64,000 nt of DNA from Parerythrobacter_A sp963838735. GTDB taxonomy: Bacteria; Pseudomonadota; Alphaproteobacteria; Sphingomonadales; Sphingomonadaceae. This document shows positions 34,953 to 45,382 of this stretch, in pieces; the first letter of the stretch is position 1; the number at the start of each line of letters is the position of its first letter. The position numbers and the translations under genes are program-made. The notes under the pieces were generated by a model. The model did not search any database. It had not been told where the DNA came from and saw nothing but the letters and a program-made list of their open reading frames with translations. The stretch covers positions 1 through 64,000 of the forward strand of contig CAWISG010000006.1 of the NCBI GenBank assembly GCA_963838735.1. The letters run 5' to 3'.

Positions 34953-35461
34953 CAGGTGTCTTGCGTCCCGTAATCGTGGCGTTTGGGTGTGGAGTTGCGA
35001 TGGTGTTCGCGCCGCGCAGTGCGCTTGTCGTCGATCCGCATCCGCATCCCGGCGGTAATGCGCGTCAGCACGGCGTCCATGTTGTCGAGTATATCGGCTG
35101 CATCGATCCGCATCACGCGAATGCCGACCGCCTCCAGCGACTTGTCGCGCCGCTTGGCCAACGCTTCGTCTTCGCCCTCTTCATCGATATCGATCGCCAT
35201 GCCGAGGCTGTGGCAGTTGAAATCAACGATCGCGCTGCCGACGACGGCGTGACGCGTAAAGCTGTGCCGCCCCAGATCGGCGCTTGCGAATTTCTCCGCC
35301 AAGGCCTTGTGTGCAGGCGTCGCAAACCGCCGCATCTCGCGCGCCCGCTCGTGCAGCGCATCCAGCCGCTTGTCCGATATCTCCCAGCCCCGCCCGCGCT
35401 TCTTGATGGCAGGCGCTTCGTCCGACGGCTCGCGCAGGTTGAGAGTCTTGCGGTTGGTCAT
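34952..35461 (-). CDS. DUF559 (Vsr-like endonuclease fold) protein
   Basis: A 169-residue protein whose centre matches DUF559: ALAEKFASADLGRHSFTRHAV, then VDFNCHSLGMAIDIDEEGE and RDKSLEAVGIRVMRID. The family shares the fold of Vsr-type and other restriction-like nucleases (Asp, then an acidic x-x pair); enzymatic activity is rarely tested. The N-terminal 45 residues are basic and charged. ATG 35461 is chosen. It lies between sufB (49 bases upstream) and sufC (one shared base). A nuclease-fold gene is unexpected in an Fe-S operon, though the linkage may be fixed in related sphingomonads. Confidence 0.82.
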   Translation of the reverse strand: MTNRKTLNLREPSDEAPAIKKRGRGWEISDKRLDALHERAREMRRFATPAHKALAEKFASADLGRHSFTRHAVVGSAIVDFNCHSLGMAIDIDEEGEDEALAKRRDKSLEAVGIRVMRIDAADILDNMDAVLTRITAGMRMRIDDKRTARREHHRNSTPKRHDYGTQDT

Positions 35462-35510
35462 CTCGAGCCTCCGAGCCGGGGTCGGGATTTCTTGCTGCGC
35501 AACGTCAGCA

Positions 35511-37000
<1,490 letters not shown>

Positions 37001-37004
<4 letters not shown>

Positions 37005-37429
37005 GCGGATACTCGAATATCTGAGGAAATCGGTGCGGGCTGGGAAAGCTGCGTCAGGGCAATGCCCGCCAGCGCGCCGCGCAGGGCATCGTTCACCATC
37101 GGCCAGTGCGGTTTGACGGTGCAAGCGTGGTCCATCGCGCAGTCGCCATCGATGCAGGCCGCCAGCGCAATCGGGCCTTCGACCGCTTCGACGATATCGG
37201 CGACGGTGATCGCAGCGGCCGGCCGCGCGAGCTGCAATCCGCCGCCTACGCCGCGTGTTGTCTTGAGCAATCCCGCCGCGGTCAGTTTGCTGACCACTTT
37301 CTGCACGGTCGGTACGGGCAGGCCCGTCTCGCTCGCCAAAGCAGCCGCACTGACACGTGCACCGCCGCAATGACGCGCGGCGGCGCTCATGGTGACTACC
37401 GCGTAGTCGGCAAGGTTGCTCAGACGCAT
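37001..37429 (-). CDS. Rrf2-family regulator of the suf operon (IscR-like)
   Basis: A 142-residue winged-helix repressor. Three cysteines, C92, C97 and C103, and H108 mirror the Fe-S ligands of IscR, so it probably senses cluster supply and represses the operon when clusters are plentiful. The helix-turn-helix is near residues 25-60. It leads the operon and overlaps sufB by ATGA. A candidate promoter and inverted repeat lie directly upstream. Confidence 0.92.
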
Positions 37430-37435
37430 GGCTGC

Positions 37436-37474
37436 TAAATCGGACCGAATCGCTCCGGTTTCAACCGAAAACCG
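37436..37474 (-). promoter_or_regulatory. Candidate suf operon promoter with inverted repeat
   Basis: On the minus strand, TTGAAA (37464-37459), a 17-base spacer and GATTTA (37441-37436) form a modest promoter ahead of the Rrf2 gene. A perfect 6-bp inverted repeat, CGGTTT at 37456-37461 and AAACCG at 37469-37474, overlaps the -35 and may be the operator for autoregulation. Both are inferred from pattern and place. Confidence 0.35.
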
Positions 37475-37517
37475 ACTGTTGCGAGTCGTTAGCAGCTCCT
37501 CCCGTGAGGCAAGTAAA

Positions 37518-39374
37518 CTATCCGCCCATCATTGCTTCCGGTTTCGCTTTCTCCGCCGCTATCCAGGCATCGACATTCTCTTCCAGAATGTTCAGCGGCA
37601 CCGGCCCGTTGAGCAGGACGGTATCGTGGAAGCCGCGAATATCGAACCGGTCGCCCAGCGCCTCGCGGCCTCGCTCGCGCAGTTCCATGATCTTCAGCTT
37701 GCCGATCATGTAGGCCGTCGCCTGGCCCGGATAGACGATGTAGCGTTCGATCGCCTTGCGGATATCGCCATCCGGATTGGGCGTGTTGTCGGACAGGTAC
37801 TGGATCGCGCGCTCCCGGCTCCAGCGTTTGTGGTGCAGCCCGGTATCAACGACCAGCCGGGCGGCGCGCCACAGCTCCATCCCCAGCCGTCCGAAATCGG
37901 AATAGGGGTCGGTGTAGAACCCCATCTCCTTGGGCAGTTCCTCGGAATACAGCCCCCAGCCCTCGGAATAGGCCGTCACCCCGCCGAACCGGCGAAACGC
38001 AGGCACATCTTTCAGCTGCGTCTGGATGGACAGTTGCAGGTGATGGCCGGGCAGCGCCTCGTGATAGGCGAGCGCTTCCAGCTCGTTCTTGCTCATGTCC
38101 TTCAGATTATACAGGTTCACGTAATAGGTGCCCGGGCGAGAGCCATCGGGCGCGGGGCGCTGGTAGAACGCCTTGCCTGCCGATTTCTCGCGGAACGCCT
38201 CGACCGGCTTGATGACCATCGGATCAGTAGGCAGCGTACCGAAATATTCGGGCAGCTTCTTCTCGATGGCGTCGATCTTGGCCTGCGCGTCGGCGAGATA
38301 GGCCTCGCGCGTTTCGTAGAAGAACCGGTCGTCGGTGCGGGTATAATCGAAGAATTCCTGCAAGGTGCCGTCGAACTCCACCTGTTCCATGATGCTGCGC
38401 ATCTCGCCCTGGATGCGGGCCACTTCGCGCAGGCCGATATCGTGGACTTCGTCGGCGGTCAGGTCGGTCGTGGTGTAATTCGCCAGCAGCGCCTTGTAAT
38501 AGCCAGCGCCATCGGGGAAGCGCCACACGCCATCCTCGGTCGGCGCGATCGCCTGCTGCCGTTTCATTTCGGTCAGCAGCCGCTCGTAGGCGGGTACGGC
38601 GCTATCGTTCCAGCTGTCCTTGGCCTGCATGTTCAGGCCATTCTTGCGGTCTTCGTCGATATCGAGTTCCGCGACCTTGTCGGCGAAATCGGCCAGCACG
38701 GCGGTGCCGTCGCCCGCTTCCAGCAGGTTCTCGATATCGTCGATCACGTAGGGGTAGACCCAGTCGGGCGGCATGATGCCCTTCTCGGCCCGGGCTTTGG
38801 ACGTCGCGGTCAGGGTGTCGAGGCTGTCGCCCAGCCCCTCGATCCGGCTGACATAGGCGACCGCTTGATCGAAGCTGTCGACCGAATGGATGTTGATGAG
38901 AAACGCGGGCAGCTGGCTTTGCGGGCCGCGCATCTGGTCGAACACCAGATCGTATTCGCGATAGGGCCACAGCGCCTCCTGCCGCTCGGTCATCGCTTCG
39001 AACAGTCGATAGGACAGCGCCTCGTCGGCGGACAACTCCGCCAGATCATAGGTGGCGCGCATCTGCTGCACCGAGTCCATCATCAGCGCGTGGCTGCGCG
39101 CATCGCCCGCAGGTGACATATCGCCCCATGAGCCGTAATCCGCGTCGCGGATGCCGCGATAGGATTTGCCCATCGGCGACATGGCAAGCTGCGCAGTGTC
39201 GTAATCTTCGAAGAATGCACCGATCGGCTGGGCATCGACCTCCGCCGCAGTTGTTGCGGGCACGGTGGCGACCGTCTGCACCGGCGCATCGGGCGTTGCG
39301 CATCCGGCAAGGGCGAGTGCGGGCAGCGCTGCACCGGACAGAAGCGTGCGAAAGGCGGGGCGGGGAAATGTCAT
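37518..39374 (-). CDS. DUF885-family metallopeptidase-like lipoprotein
   Basis: A 618-residue protein with a lipoprotein signal (LALAGC). The zinc-peptidase signature of DUF885 is seen as HEALPGHHLQ, with the downstream Glu in AYSEGWGLYSEEL. The rest is helical, as in this family related to carboxypeptidase Taq-like folds. The substrate is unknown. ATG 39374 is chosen over the frame start at 39395 to give a proper signal peptide. A minus-strand terminator lies 85 bases upstream of its start. Confidence 0.88.
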   Translation of the reverse strand: MTFPRPAFRTLLSGAALPALALAGCATPDAPVQTVATVPATTAAEVDAQPIGAFFEDYDTAQLAMSPMGKSYRGIRDADYGSWGDMSPAGDARSHALMMDSVQQMRATYDLAELSADEALSYRLFEAMTERQEALWPYREYDLVFDQMRGPQSQLPAFLINIHSVDSFDQAVAYVSRIEGLGDSLDTLTATSKARAEKGIMPPDWVYPYVIDDIENLLEAGDGTAVLADFADKVAELDIDEDRKNGLNMQAKDSWNDSAVPAYERLLTEMKRQQAIAPTEDGVWRFPDGAGYYKALLANYTTTDLTADEVHDIGLREVARIQGEMRSIMEQVEFDGTLQEFFDYTRTDDRFFYETREAYLADAQAKIDAIEKKLPEYFGTLPTDPMVIKPVEAFREKSAGKAFYQRPAPDGSRPGTYYVNLYNLKDMSKNELEALAYHEALPGHHLQLSIQTQLKDVPAFRRFGGVTAYSEGWGLYSEELPKEMGFYTDPYSDFGRLGMELWRAARLVVDTGLHHKRWSRERAIQYLSDNTPNPDGDIRKAIERYIVYPGQATAYMIGKLKIMELRERGREALGDRFDIRGFHDTVLLNGPVPLNILEENVDAWIAAEKAKPEAMMGG

Positions 39375-39458
39375 GGTGGCGGTCTCTCTCGGCAAAGGCT
39401 GGTAGGCTCGATGCTAACCCATGACCTGCAGTTTTGCCAGCAACCCGCCAGTATTACG

Positions 39459-39570
39459 CAAAAAAAGGCGGCCTTCCCGATGATGGAAAGACCGCCCATG
39501 AAGTCAAGAACTTCTGCACTTCTGCACAAGCCCTTCGGGTCGCAGGAACGCACATGGGCCGGAGCGCGGT
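39459..39570 (-). ncRNA. Candidate small RNA or attenuated leader of about 110 nt
   Basis: A minus-strand unit with a predicted promoter just upstream and a strong intrinsic terminator at its end, with no good coding frame. The RNA would contain a CCCGAAGGG hairpin (39539-39531), a hairpin from GAAGT/ACTTC (39514-39500), and a 7-bp pairing of GCCCATG (39559-39553) with CATGGGC (39500-39494). The last pairing shares three bases with the terminator stem, so the two might compete. Either it is an independent small RNA, or an attenuator for the DUF885 gene that starts 85 bases further on. No known RNA family was recognised. Confidence 0.5.
39460..39496 (-). terminator. Intrinsic terminator, minus strand
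   Basis: As minus-strand RNA, the arms at 39496-39485 and 39478-39467 pair over 12 bases with two G-U pairs, around a 6-base loop, followed by seven U (39466-39460). On the plus strand the same arms have two mismatches, so the element is built for the minus strand. Confidence 0.8.
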
Positions 39571-39576
39571 GAAAAG

Positions 39577-39604
39577 ATTGTATGGATTCGACATTTGTAC
39601 GCAA
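39577..39604 (-). promoter_or_regulatory. Predicted promoter of the small RNA candidate
   Basis: On the minus strand: TTGCGT (39604-39599), a 16-base spacer, then TACAAT (39582-39577). The predicted start is near 39570. Confidence 0.5.
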
Positions 39605-39640
39605 AAACTGACTTTTGTTTTGCAATTTTCATAGCGGTGC

Positions 39641-39685
39641 TCGACAGGCCGGGGTTCGACAGGCCGGAGTTCGACAGGAACGCGC
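39641..39685 (+). repeat. 15-bp tandem repeat before pyrD
   Basis: TCGACAGGCCGGGGT (39641-39655), TCGACAGGCCGGAGT (39656-39670) and a partial third copy (39671-39685) lie 22-66 bases before the pyrD start. The unit length could change by slippage and may affect pyrD expression. Confidence 0.6.
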
Positions 39686-39706
39686 GCACGGTTTAGGCGC
39701 GATGCC

Positions 39707-40753
39707 ATGCTGTATTCCCTGCTTCGCCCCGCCGTGTTCGCGCTCGATCCTGAACGCGCACATCGCCTGACAATCGCCGCTTTGCGCCGTCTGCCTGCGT
39801 CGGCCAGACGCAGCACGCAATCGGACCGGTTGGCAACGACCGTTGCCGGCATCCGCTTTCCCAATCCGGTCGGGCTGGCCGCCGGGTTCGACAAGGATGC
39901 CGAAGTGCCCGACGCGATGCTGCGGCTGGGATTCGGCTTTACCGAAGTCGGCTCGATCACGCCCCGCCCGCAGGCCGGTAATCCCAAACCCCGTCTGTTC
40001 CGTCTCCAGCAGGATGGGGCGATTATCAACCGAATGGGGTTCAATAATGGCGGGGCGGCGGCGGCGAAGGCCCGGCTGGCGGCGCGATCCGGCAGGCCCG
40101 GCATTGTCGGCATCAATATCGGCGCGAACAAGGACTCGCCCGACCGTATCGCGGACTATGCCACGATGGCGCGAACGATGGCACCGCTGGCATCCTATCT
40201 GGCGGTCAATATCAGCAGCCCCAACACGCCCGGCCTGCGCGCGTTACAGGACGAAGGCGCGCTGACCGCGCTGCTCGACGCGGTGTTCGATGCGGTATCC
40301 GGATCAGGGGGAGCCGACGGCCCGCCGGTGTTCCTGAAGGTCGCGCCCGACCTCGAACCTGCCGACATCGATGACATCGCCCGCATCGCCATCGACAAGG
40401 GGCTGGGCGCATTGATCGTTGCCAACACCACGATCAACCGCCCCCCCCTCAGTTCGCCCGGGGCACATCAGACGGGTGGTCTTTCCGGCGCACCCCTGAA
40501 AGACCGTGCGCTCGAATGTGTACGCAATTTTCGTACGGCAACAGGCGGGGCGGTGCCGCTGGTCGGCGTGGGCGGCATCGCCAGTGCGGAGGATGCATGG
40601 GAGCGGATCCGCGCCGGGGCCAGCCTGGTGCAGCTATATAGCGCGCTGGTCTATCGCGGGCCCGGTCTAGCGCGCGATATCGTGCGCGGGCTGGACGCCT
40701 GCATGACGCGCGACGGCTTTGCCAGCATTGCCGAGGCGGTCGGAACCGAATAG
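39707..40753 (+). CDS. pyrD: Dihydroorotate dehydrogenase (quinone), class 2
   Basis: A 348-residue membrane-associated flavoenzyme of pyrimidine synthesis that passes electrons to quinone. The N-terminal helices, then AGFDKDAEVPDAMLRLGFGF, GSITPRPQAGNPKPRLFRL (quoted in part), NRMGFNNGG, VNISSPNTPGLR and the late GVGGIASAEDAWE are class 2 marks. The catalytic Ser lies in NISSPNTPGLR. ggt follows ten bases after the stop. Confidence 0.96.
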   Translation: MLYSLLRPAVFALDPERAHRLTIAALRRLPASARRSTQSDRLATTVAGIRFPNPVGLAAGFDKDAEVPDAMLRLGFGFTEVGSITPRPQAGNPKPRLFRLQQDGAIINRMGFNNGGAAAAKARLAARSGRPGIVGINIGANKDSPDRIADYATMARTMAPLASYLAVNISSPNTPGLRALQDEGALTALLDAVFDAVSGSGGADGPPVFLKVAPDLEPADIDDIARIAIDKGLGALIVANTTINRPPLSSPGAHQTGGLSGAPLKDRALECVRNFRTATGGAVPLVGVGGIASAEDAWERIRAGASLVQLYSALVYRGPGLARDIVRGLDACMTRDGFASIAEAVGTE

Positions 40754-40763
40754 CGCATACGCC

Positions 40764-42485
40764 ATGCTCCGCTTCCTCGCCGCTCCGCTTGCCCTTCTTG
40801 GTCTCACCGCCTGCCAGACGGCAGCGCCTGTGCAAACTACCGACGTGCAACCGGTGGTTGCGCAACCCGCCTTTGTCGGCGCCGTAAGCGCGGCGGATGT
40901 GCGCGCCGAAGCGGCGGGGTTGGCGATGCTGGAACGCGGCGGCAGTGCCACCGATGCCGCCATTGCGATCATGCTGGCGCTAACCGTGGTGGAACCGCAG
41001 AGCTCGGGCATCGGCGGCGGCGGATTCCTGGTGCGCGGTGCCGCCGACGGCATGGTTTTAAGCTATGACGGACGCGAAACCGCCCCTGCTGGCGCGACAC
41101 CCGACTGGTTCCGCGCGCCAGACGGCAGCCTGCCATCCTTCGGGGAGTCGGTGCGCAGCGGCTTGAGCGTCGGTGTGCCGGGCAATGTCAGGCTGGCTGC
41201 GCTGGCACATGGCGAACACGGTAGGTTGCCGTGGCCCGACCTGTTCCAGCCCGCCATCGCCCTGGCGCAGAACGGATTTACCGTGAACCCGCGCCTCAAT
41301 ACCTCTCTTGCCTCTGCCACCGACCGTGCCGCGCTGACGGCGGAGGGACGCGCACTGTATTTCGACGGCGATGTTCCCAAATCGGTGGGTAGCACGATTA
41401 CAAACCCGTCATTGGCAGCAACATTGCGGCGCATCGCGGCTAGCGGGGCACAGGCGTTCTACACCGGCGATAGCGCCGCTGCGCTGGCATCGACGGTGGC
41501 GGATGCAACACCGCGCGCCGGCGGCATGACGCCTGCCGATGTCTCCGGTTACGCAGCGAAAGCCCGCGACCCCGTCTGCGGCCTGTATCGCGCACATCGC
41601 GTATGCGGGATGGGTCCGCCGACATCGGGTGGAATTGCCGTACTGCAAATCCTTGGCCAGCTCGAACGGTTCGACCTGGCGGCGCTCGGTGCCAAGGACC
41701 CGCGCACATGGCACCTGTTCCTTGAATCGCAGCGGCTCGCCTATGCCGACCGCGAACTTTACGCTGCCGATATGGATTTCCAGGCCGTGCCCGTCGCGGG
41801 ATTGCTCGATCCCGCCTATCTGGCGAAACGCAGCGCTTTGATCGATCCCGCACGCGCCCTGTCCAACGTCGCGGCGGGGCGTCCGGCGGGCGCCCCTCTT
41901 GCGCCTGCCGATGGTGACGAACCCGCAGAACACGGCACGTCTCACTTTGCGGTGGTCGGCGCGGATGGCACGATGGTCAGCTACACCAGCACCATTGAGG
42001 GCGCGTTCGGATCGGGCCTGATGCATGGCGGATTTTTCCTGAACAACGAACTGACCGATTTCAGCCGCGCCGCCGAAGTGGACGGGCGGCTGGTCGCCAA
42101 CCGGGTCGAGGGTGGGAAACGCCCGCGCAGCTCGATGTCGCCGATGGTGGTGTACGATCCTGCCGGCGCCCCGCTGCTGGTGATCGGCGCGGCGGGTGGC
42201 GGCACCATCCCGGTGCAGACCGCGCGCAGTATCGTGGGCGTGATCGACTTCGGCATGACGGCGGACGAAGCGCTGGCAATGCCGTTCATCATGGCGTTCG
42301 GCAGTCGGGTGTTTCTGGAAAAAGGAACTTGGCTGGAAGAGGCGCAGGGTGCGTTCGAGGCGTTGGGCCACAGCGAAACGATCATTCGCGATGGATCGCT
42401 CAAAGCCAACGCCATCCTGCGACAGGGCGACCGCTGGGTACCCGCGCGCGATCCGCGCCTCGCACAGCAGATCGCGCTGCCCTAG
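40764..42485 (+). CDS. ggt: Gamma-glutamyltransferase, lipoprotein form
   Basis: A 573-residue enzyme that cleaves or transfers the gamma-glutamyl group of glutathione. The N-terminus is a lipoprotein signal (LLGLTAC). The catalytic, self-cleavage Thr is in EHGTSHFAVV, with the downstream substrate-binding segment SSMSPMVV. Periplasmic maturation into two chains is expected from the family. ATG 40764 is chosen. The spacing to pyrD is 10 bases, so transcription may be shared. Confidence 0.93.
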   Translation: MLRFLAAPLALLGLTACQTAAPVQTTDVQPVVAQPAFVGAVSAADVRAEAAGLAMLERGGSATDAAIAIMLALTVVEPQSSGIGGGGFLVRGAADGMVLSYDGRETAPAGATPDWFRAPDGSLPSFGESVRSGLSVGVPGNVRLAALAHGEHGRLPWPDLFQPAIALAQNGFTVNPRLNTSLASATDRAALTAEGRALYFDGDVPKSVGSTITNPSLAATLRRIAASGAQAFYTGDSAAALASTVADATPRAGGMTPADVSGYAAKARDPVCGLYRAHRVCGMGPPTSGGIAVLQILGQLERFDLAALGAKDPRTWHLFLESQRLAYADRELYAADMDFQAVPVAGLLDPAYLAKRSALIDPARALSNVAAGRPAGAPLAPADGDEPAEHGTSHFAVVGADGTMVSYTSTIEGAFGSGLMHGGFFLNNELTDFSRAAEVDGRLVANRVEGGKRPRSSMSPMVVYDPAGAPLLVIGAAGGGTIPVQTARSIVGVIDFGMTADEALAMPFIMAFGSRVFLEKGTWLEEAQGAFEALGHSETIIRDGSLKANAILRQGDRWVPARDPRLAQQIALP

Positions 42486-42595
42486 CCATGGCTGACCCAG
42501 GTCAGCTTGCCCACAGGAAGGCGCGCCCCTAGATCGATGGCTGACAAGAGCGGGGTTACCCGCCTGCATTCATGAATACCGGAGAAACACCCATC

Positions 42596-44428
42596 ATGCA
42601 GCTGACCGATTTCGACAGCGTGCCCAACCTCGTCACCCTGTTTCTGCAACGCGCCGATGAAAAAGGCGATGCGCCATTTCTCGGCGCGCGGCGCGACGGC
42701 GAATGGCGCACGCAAAGCTGGCGCGAAGTGGCAAACCTCGTATGCCTGATGGCGGAGCGGCTGCGGGCAATCGGGCTGAAGGACGGCGACCGGGTGATGC
42801 TGGTCAGCGAGAACCGCCCCGAATGGTGCATATCCGATCTGGCGATCATGGCGGCGGGGTGCATCACCGTGCCCGCCTACATCACCAATACCGAACGCGA
42901 TCATGTCCATATCCTCGACAATTCCGGCGCGCGGGCAGTGATCGTCTCGACGGAAAAGCTGCTGAAACCGCTGCACCCTGCGCTTCAGGCCACCGGCATC
43001 GCCGAACACGTGGTCGGCATCGAAGACCTGCACCGCCGCCAGTCGGGCGGGTTCGAATATCACGACTGGGTGACGATGACGTCGGGCGACTCAGCAGAAG
43101 CACGCGACGCAGTGGACGCGCGCATCGCCAGTATCGGGCGCGAGCAGACCGCCTGCATCATCTACACCAGCGGCACCGGCGGCGCGCCGCGCGGCGTGTT
43201 GCAGCACCACGGCATGATCCTGTGCAATGTGCGCGGCGCGGCGGAAATCTTGGCCGACGATTTCGGGCTGGACGCCGACGACCGCTTCCTCAGCTTCCTG
43301 CCGCTGAGCCATGCCTACGAGCATACCGGCGGCCAGTTCCTGCCCATCGGCGTAGGGGCCGAAATCTATTATGCCGAGGGGCTGGAGAAGCTCGCCAGCA
43401 ATATTCAGGACACGCGCCCCACCATCATGGTGGTGGTGCCGCGCCTGTTCGAAGTCTTGCGCACCCGCATCCTCAAGCAGATCGAGAAGCAGGGCAAGCT
43501 GGCGAACGGCCTGATGGACCGTGCGCTCGCCATCGGCGTGCGACGGGCGGCGCATGGCAGGACGCTGCTGCGCGACCGACCGATGGAACTGGTCATCGAA
43601 AAGGCGCTGCGTCCGAAAATTCGCGACAAGTTCGGGGGCCGGATCAAGGCGATGGTGTCGGGCGGTGCGCCGCTCAACCCCGAAGTCGGCATCTTCTTCG
43701 AAGCCGTCGGCCTGACCATGCTGCAGGGCTACGGCCAGACCGAATCCGGCCCCGTCATCAGCTGCAACCGGCCCGCCGCCGGCATCGCGATGGATACCGT
43801 CGGCCCGCCGATGCACGGCGTGGAAGTCAAGGTGGCGGACGATGGCGAGCTGCTGGTGCGCGGCGAGCTGGTGATGCACGGCTATTGGCAGAACGAAGCG
43901 GAAACGCAACGCACGCTGAAACCACATCCCGATGATGCAGACCAGCGACCCTGGCTGCACACCGGCGATATCGGCCATCTCGACGAACGTGGCCGGATTA
44001 AGATAACCGACCGCAAGAAGGACATGATCGTCAACGACAAGGGCGATAATGTCGCGCCGCAAAAGATCGAAGGAATGCTTACCCTGCAACCCGAAATCGC
44101 GCAGGCAATGGTGAGCGGCGACAACCGTCCCTATCTGGTCGGACTAATCGTGCCCGATGGCGAATGGGCAGCCGAATGGGCGGAGGCGAATGGCGTTGCC
44201 TGCAACATAACGGCATTACAGGACGACACCGCTTTCCGCAGCGCGATCAGTGCGGCGGTTGCGCGAGTTAACGCCGACAATTCGGTCGTTGAAAAGGTCC
44301 GCCAGTTCGCCTTTGCAGACGACGGGTTCACCATCGAGAACCAGGAAATGACGCCAAGCATGAAAATCCGGCGGCACAAGATTCGCGACCGGTATCAGGA
44401 CCGGCTGGACGCCCTGTACCGTAGCTAG
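42596..44428 (+). CDS. Long-chain acyl-CoA ligase-like AMP-forming synthetase
   Basis: A 610-residue adenylating enzyme. Motifs are YTSGTGGAPRGV (phosphate loop; the usual Thr-Gly-x-Pro-Lys is Gly-Gly-Ala-Pro-Arg here), LPLSHAYEH, GYGQTESGP and TGDIGHLDERGRIKITDRKKD with the late catalytic Lys. It would activate fatty acids or similar acids as acyl-AMP and then acyl-CoA. ATG 42596 follows ggagaa; ATG 42572 is a longer start without a ribosome-binding site. No other lipid genes adjoin. Confidence 0.9.
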   Translation: MQLTDFDSVPNLVTLFLQRADEKGDAPFLGARRDGEWRTQSWREVANLVCLMAERLRAIGLKDGDRVMLVSENRPEWCISDLAIMAAGCITVPAYITNTERDHVHILDNSGARAVIVSTEKLLKPLHPALQATGIAEHVVGIEDLHRRQSGGFEYHDWVTMTSGDSAEARDAVDARIASIGREQTACIIYTSGTGGAPRGVLQHHGMILCNVRGAAEILADDFGLDADDRFLSFLPLSHAYEHTGGQFLPIGVGAEIYYAEGLEKLASNIQDTRPTIMVVVPRLFEVLRTRILKQIEKQGKLANGLMDRALAIGVRRAAHGRTLLRDRPMELVIEKALRPKIRDKFGGRIKAMVSGGAPLNPEVGIFFEAVGLTMLQGYGQTESGPVISCNRPAAGIAMDTVGPPMHGVEVKVADDGELLVRGELVMHGYWQNEAETQRTLKPHPDDADQRPWLHTGDIGHLDERGRIKITDRKKDMIVNDKGDNVAPQKIEGMLTLQPEIAQAMVSGDNRPYLVGLIVPDGEWAAEWAEANGVACNITALQDDTAFRSAISAAVARVNADNSVVEKVRQFAFADDGFTIENQEMTPSMKIRRHKIRDRYQDRLDALYRS

Positions 44429-44431
44429 CGG

Positions 44432-44959
44432 TCAAGCCGCTTCCACGTCCACGAATTCGGGGAAGAAACGCGGTTCGGTGTCGCTCCAGCCTGGCGCGGT
44501 CGCGGCGGTATCGCTCAGCGATTGTAGCAATTGACGACGGCGCGACGGGCGAATTTGCGGCAAAGCGGCGGCAGCGCAGAATATTGCGGGCAGCCACGGA
44601 CGAATGCGCGCATCGAGCAGGCGTTCGTACAGGAACCGGAACGCGCCGAAAGCTTCCAACCGCTCTTCACCCAGATCGAATGCGGCGAGGCGCACCAGCA
44701 TGCCGGTCACCAAGTCCGGCATCGTGTCGAGCGAGCCGGACGGCATCCTCTCGCGCAGCACCTTCAAATCCTGATAGATCAGATATTGCTGGCGAATGGC
44801 CGTGCGTTCCGCCGCATCGCGCGCCCACCGCACGAACGCGTCTTGCCGACCCAGACCAATATCGAGACTGCGGCGCACATAGCGCTGCTCTGCGGCTGCG
44901 AAGCTGGCGAATTCGCGCATCTCGGCGATGATGAGCGTACTGGTTCTGGTATTCGGCAT
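44432..44959 (-). CDS. Hypothetical protein, 175 residues
   Basis: A cytoplasmic, probably all-helical protein rich in Arg and Ala, without recognised domain, signal peptide or membrane segment. It converges on the acyl-CoA ligase gene with three bases between the stops. ATG 44959 (MPNTRTSTLIIAEMREF) is preferred over the frame start at 45001, because upstream sequence resembles an intergenic leader. Confidence 0.6.
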   Translation of the reverse strand: MPNTRTSTLIIAEMREFASFAAAEQRYVRRSLDIGLGRQDAFVRWARDAAERTAIRQQYLIYQDLKVLRERMPSGSLDTMPDLVTGMLVRLAAFDLGEERLEAFGAFRFLYERLLDARIRPWLPAIFCAAAALPQIRPSRRRQLLQSLSDTAATAPGWSDTEPRFFPEFVDVEAA

Positions 44960-45043
44960 GGCGCGCTTCCTTCCGCATCGGAAGGCACTGTCGCCGTACA
45001 TGGTTAATTTTGCGTTAGGCTCCGGCGTGGTGGGGTGCAGAAC

Positions 45044-45072
45044 AAAAGAAGGGCCGCATCGCTGCGACCCTC
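45044..45072 (-). terminator. Terminator of the CsbD gene
   Basis: As minus-strand RNA, GAGGGTCGCA (45072-45063) pairs with TGCGGCCCTT (45058-45049) across a 4-base loop, with two G-U pairs, and is followed by a short U-rich tail. It begins 22 bases after the CsbD stop. Confidence 0.6.
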
Positions 45073-45093
45073 TTTATGCGACGGTTGGCGATG

Positions 45094-45279
45094 TCAGATC
45101 TTGTCGCCGAGTGCGCCTTGAACCTTGCCGACGAGGCCCTGTGCTTCGCCCTTGGTTTCCTGAACCTTACCTTCGGTTTCGGTGCTTTCGTCGCCCGTCG
45201 CCTTACCGACGGCCTGCTTGGCATTACCGGCAATCTCGTTGCCGAGGCCTTTGCCCTTGTTTTTCATCTCGCCCATCAT
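45094..45279 (-). CDS. CsbD-family small stress protein
   Basis: A 61-residue hydrophilic protein of the CsbD family, with the typical GNEIAGNAKQAVGKATGD and QETKGEAQGLVGKVQGALGD repeats of about 11 residues (quoted in part). Relatives are made under general stress and the function is unknown. ATG 45279 or 45276 is the start; the longer frame to 45300 lies over a promoter-like region. Its own terminator follows. Confidence 0.9.
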   Translation of the reverse strand: MMGEMKNKGKGLGNEIAGNAKQAVGKATGDESTETEGKVQETKGEAQGLVGKVQGALGDKI

Positions 45280-45382
45280 GCGTCTCCTGTAAGGATGCAT
45301 CGCGGGATAGCGGTGCGTGGGATTGACGCATGACGAGGCTGAACTGTTCCCGGCGCCGCATCAACTCGGCAGCTGCCTTGCT

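Noticed and set aside
39454..40131. 225-residue minus-strand frame across the small RNA and the start of pyrD
   Set aside because: It is antisense to pyrD and its left end runs through the terminator hairpin.
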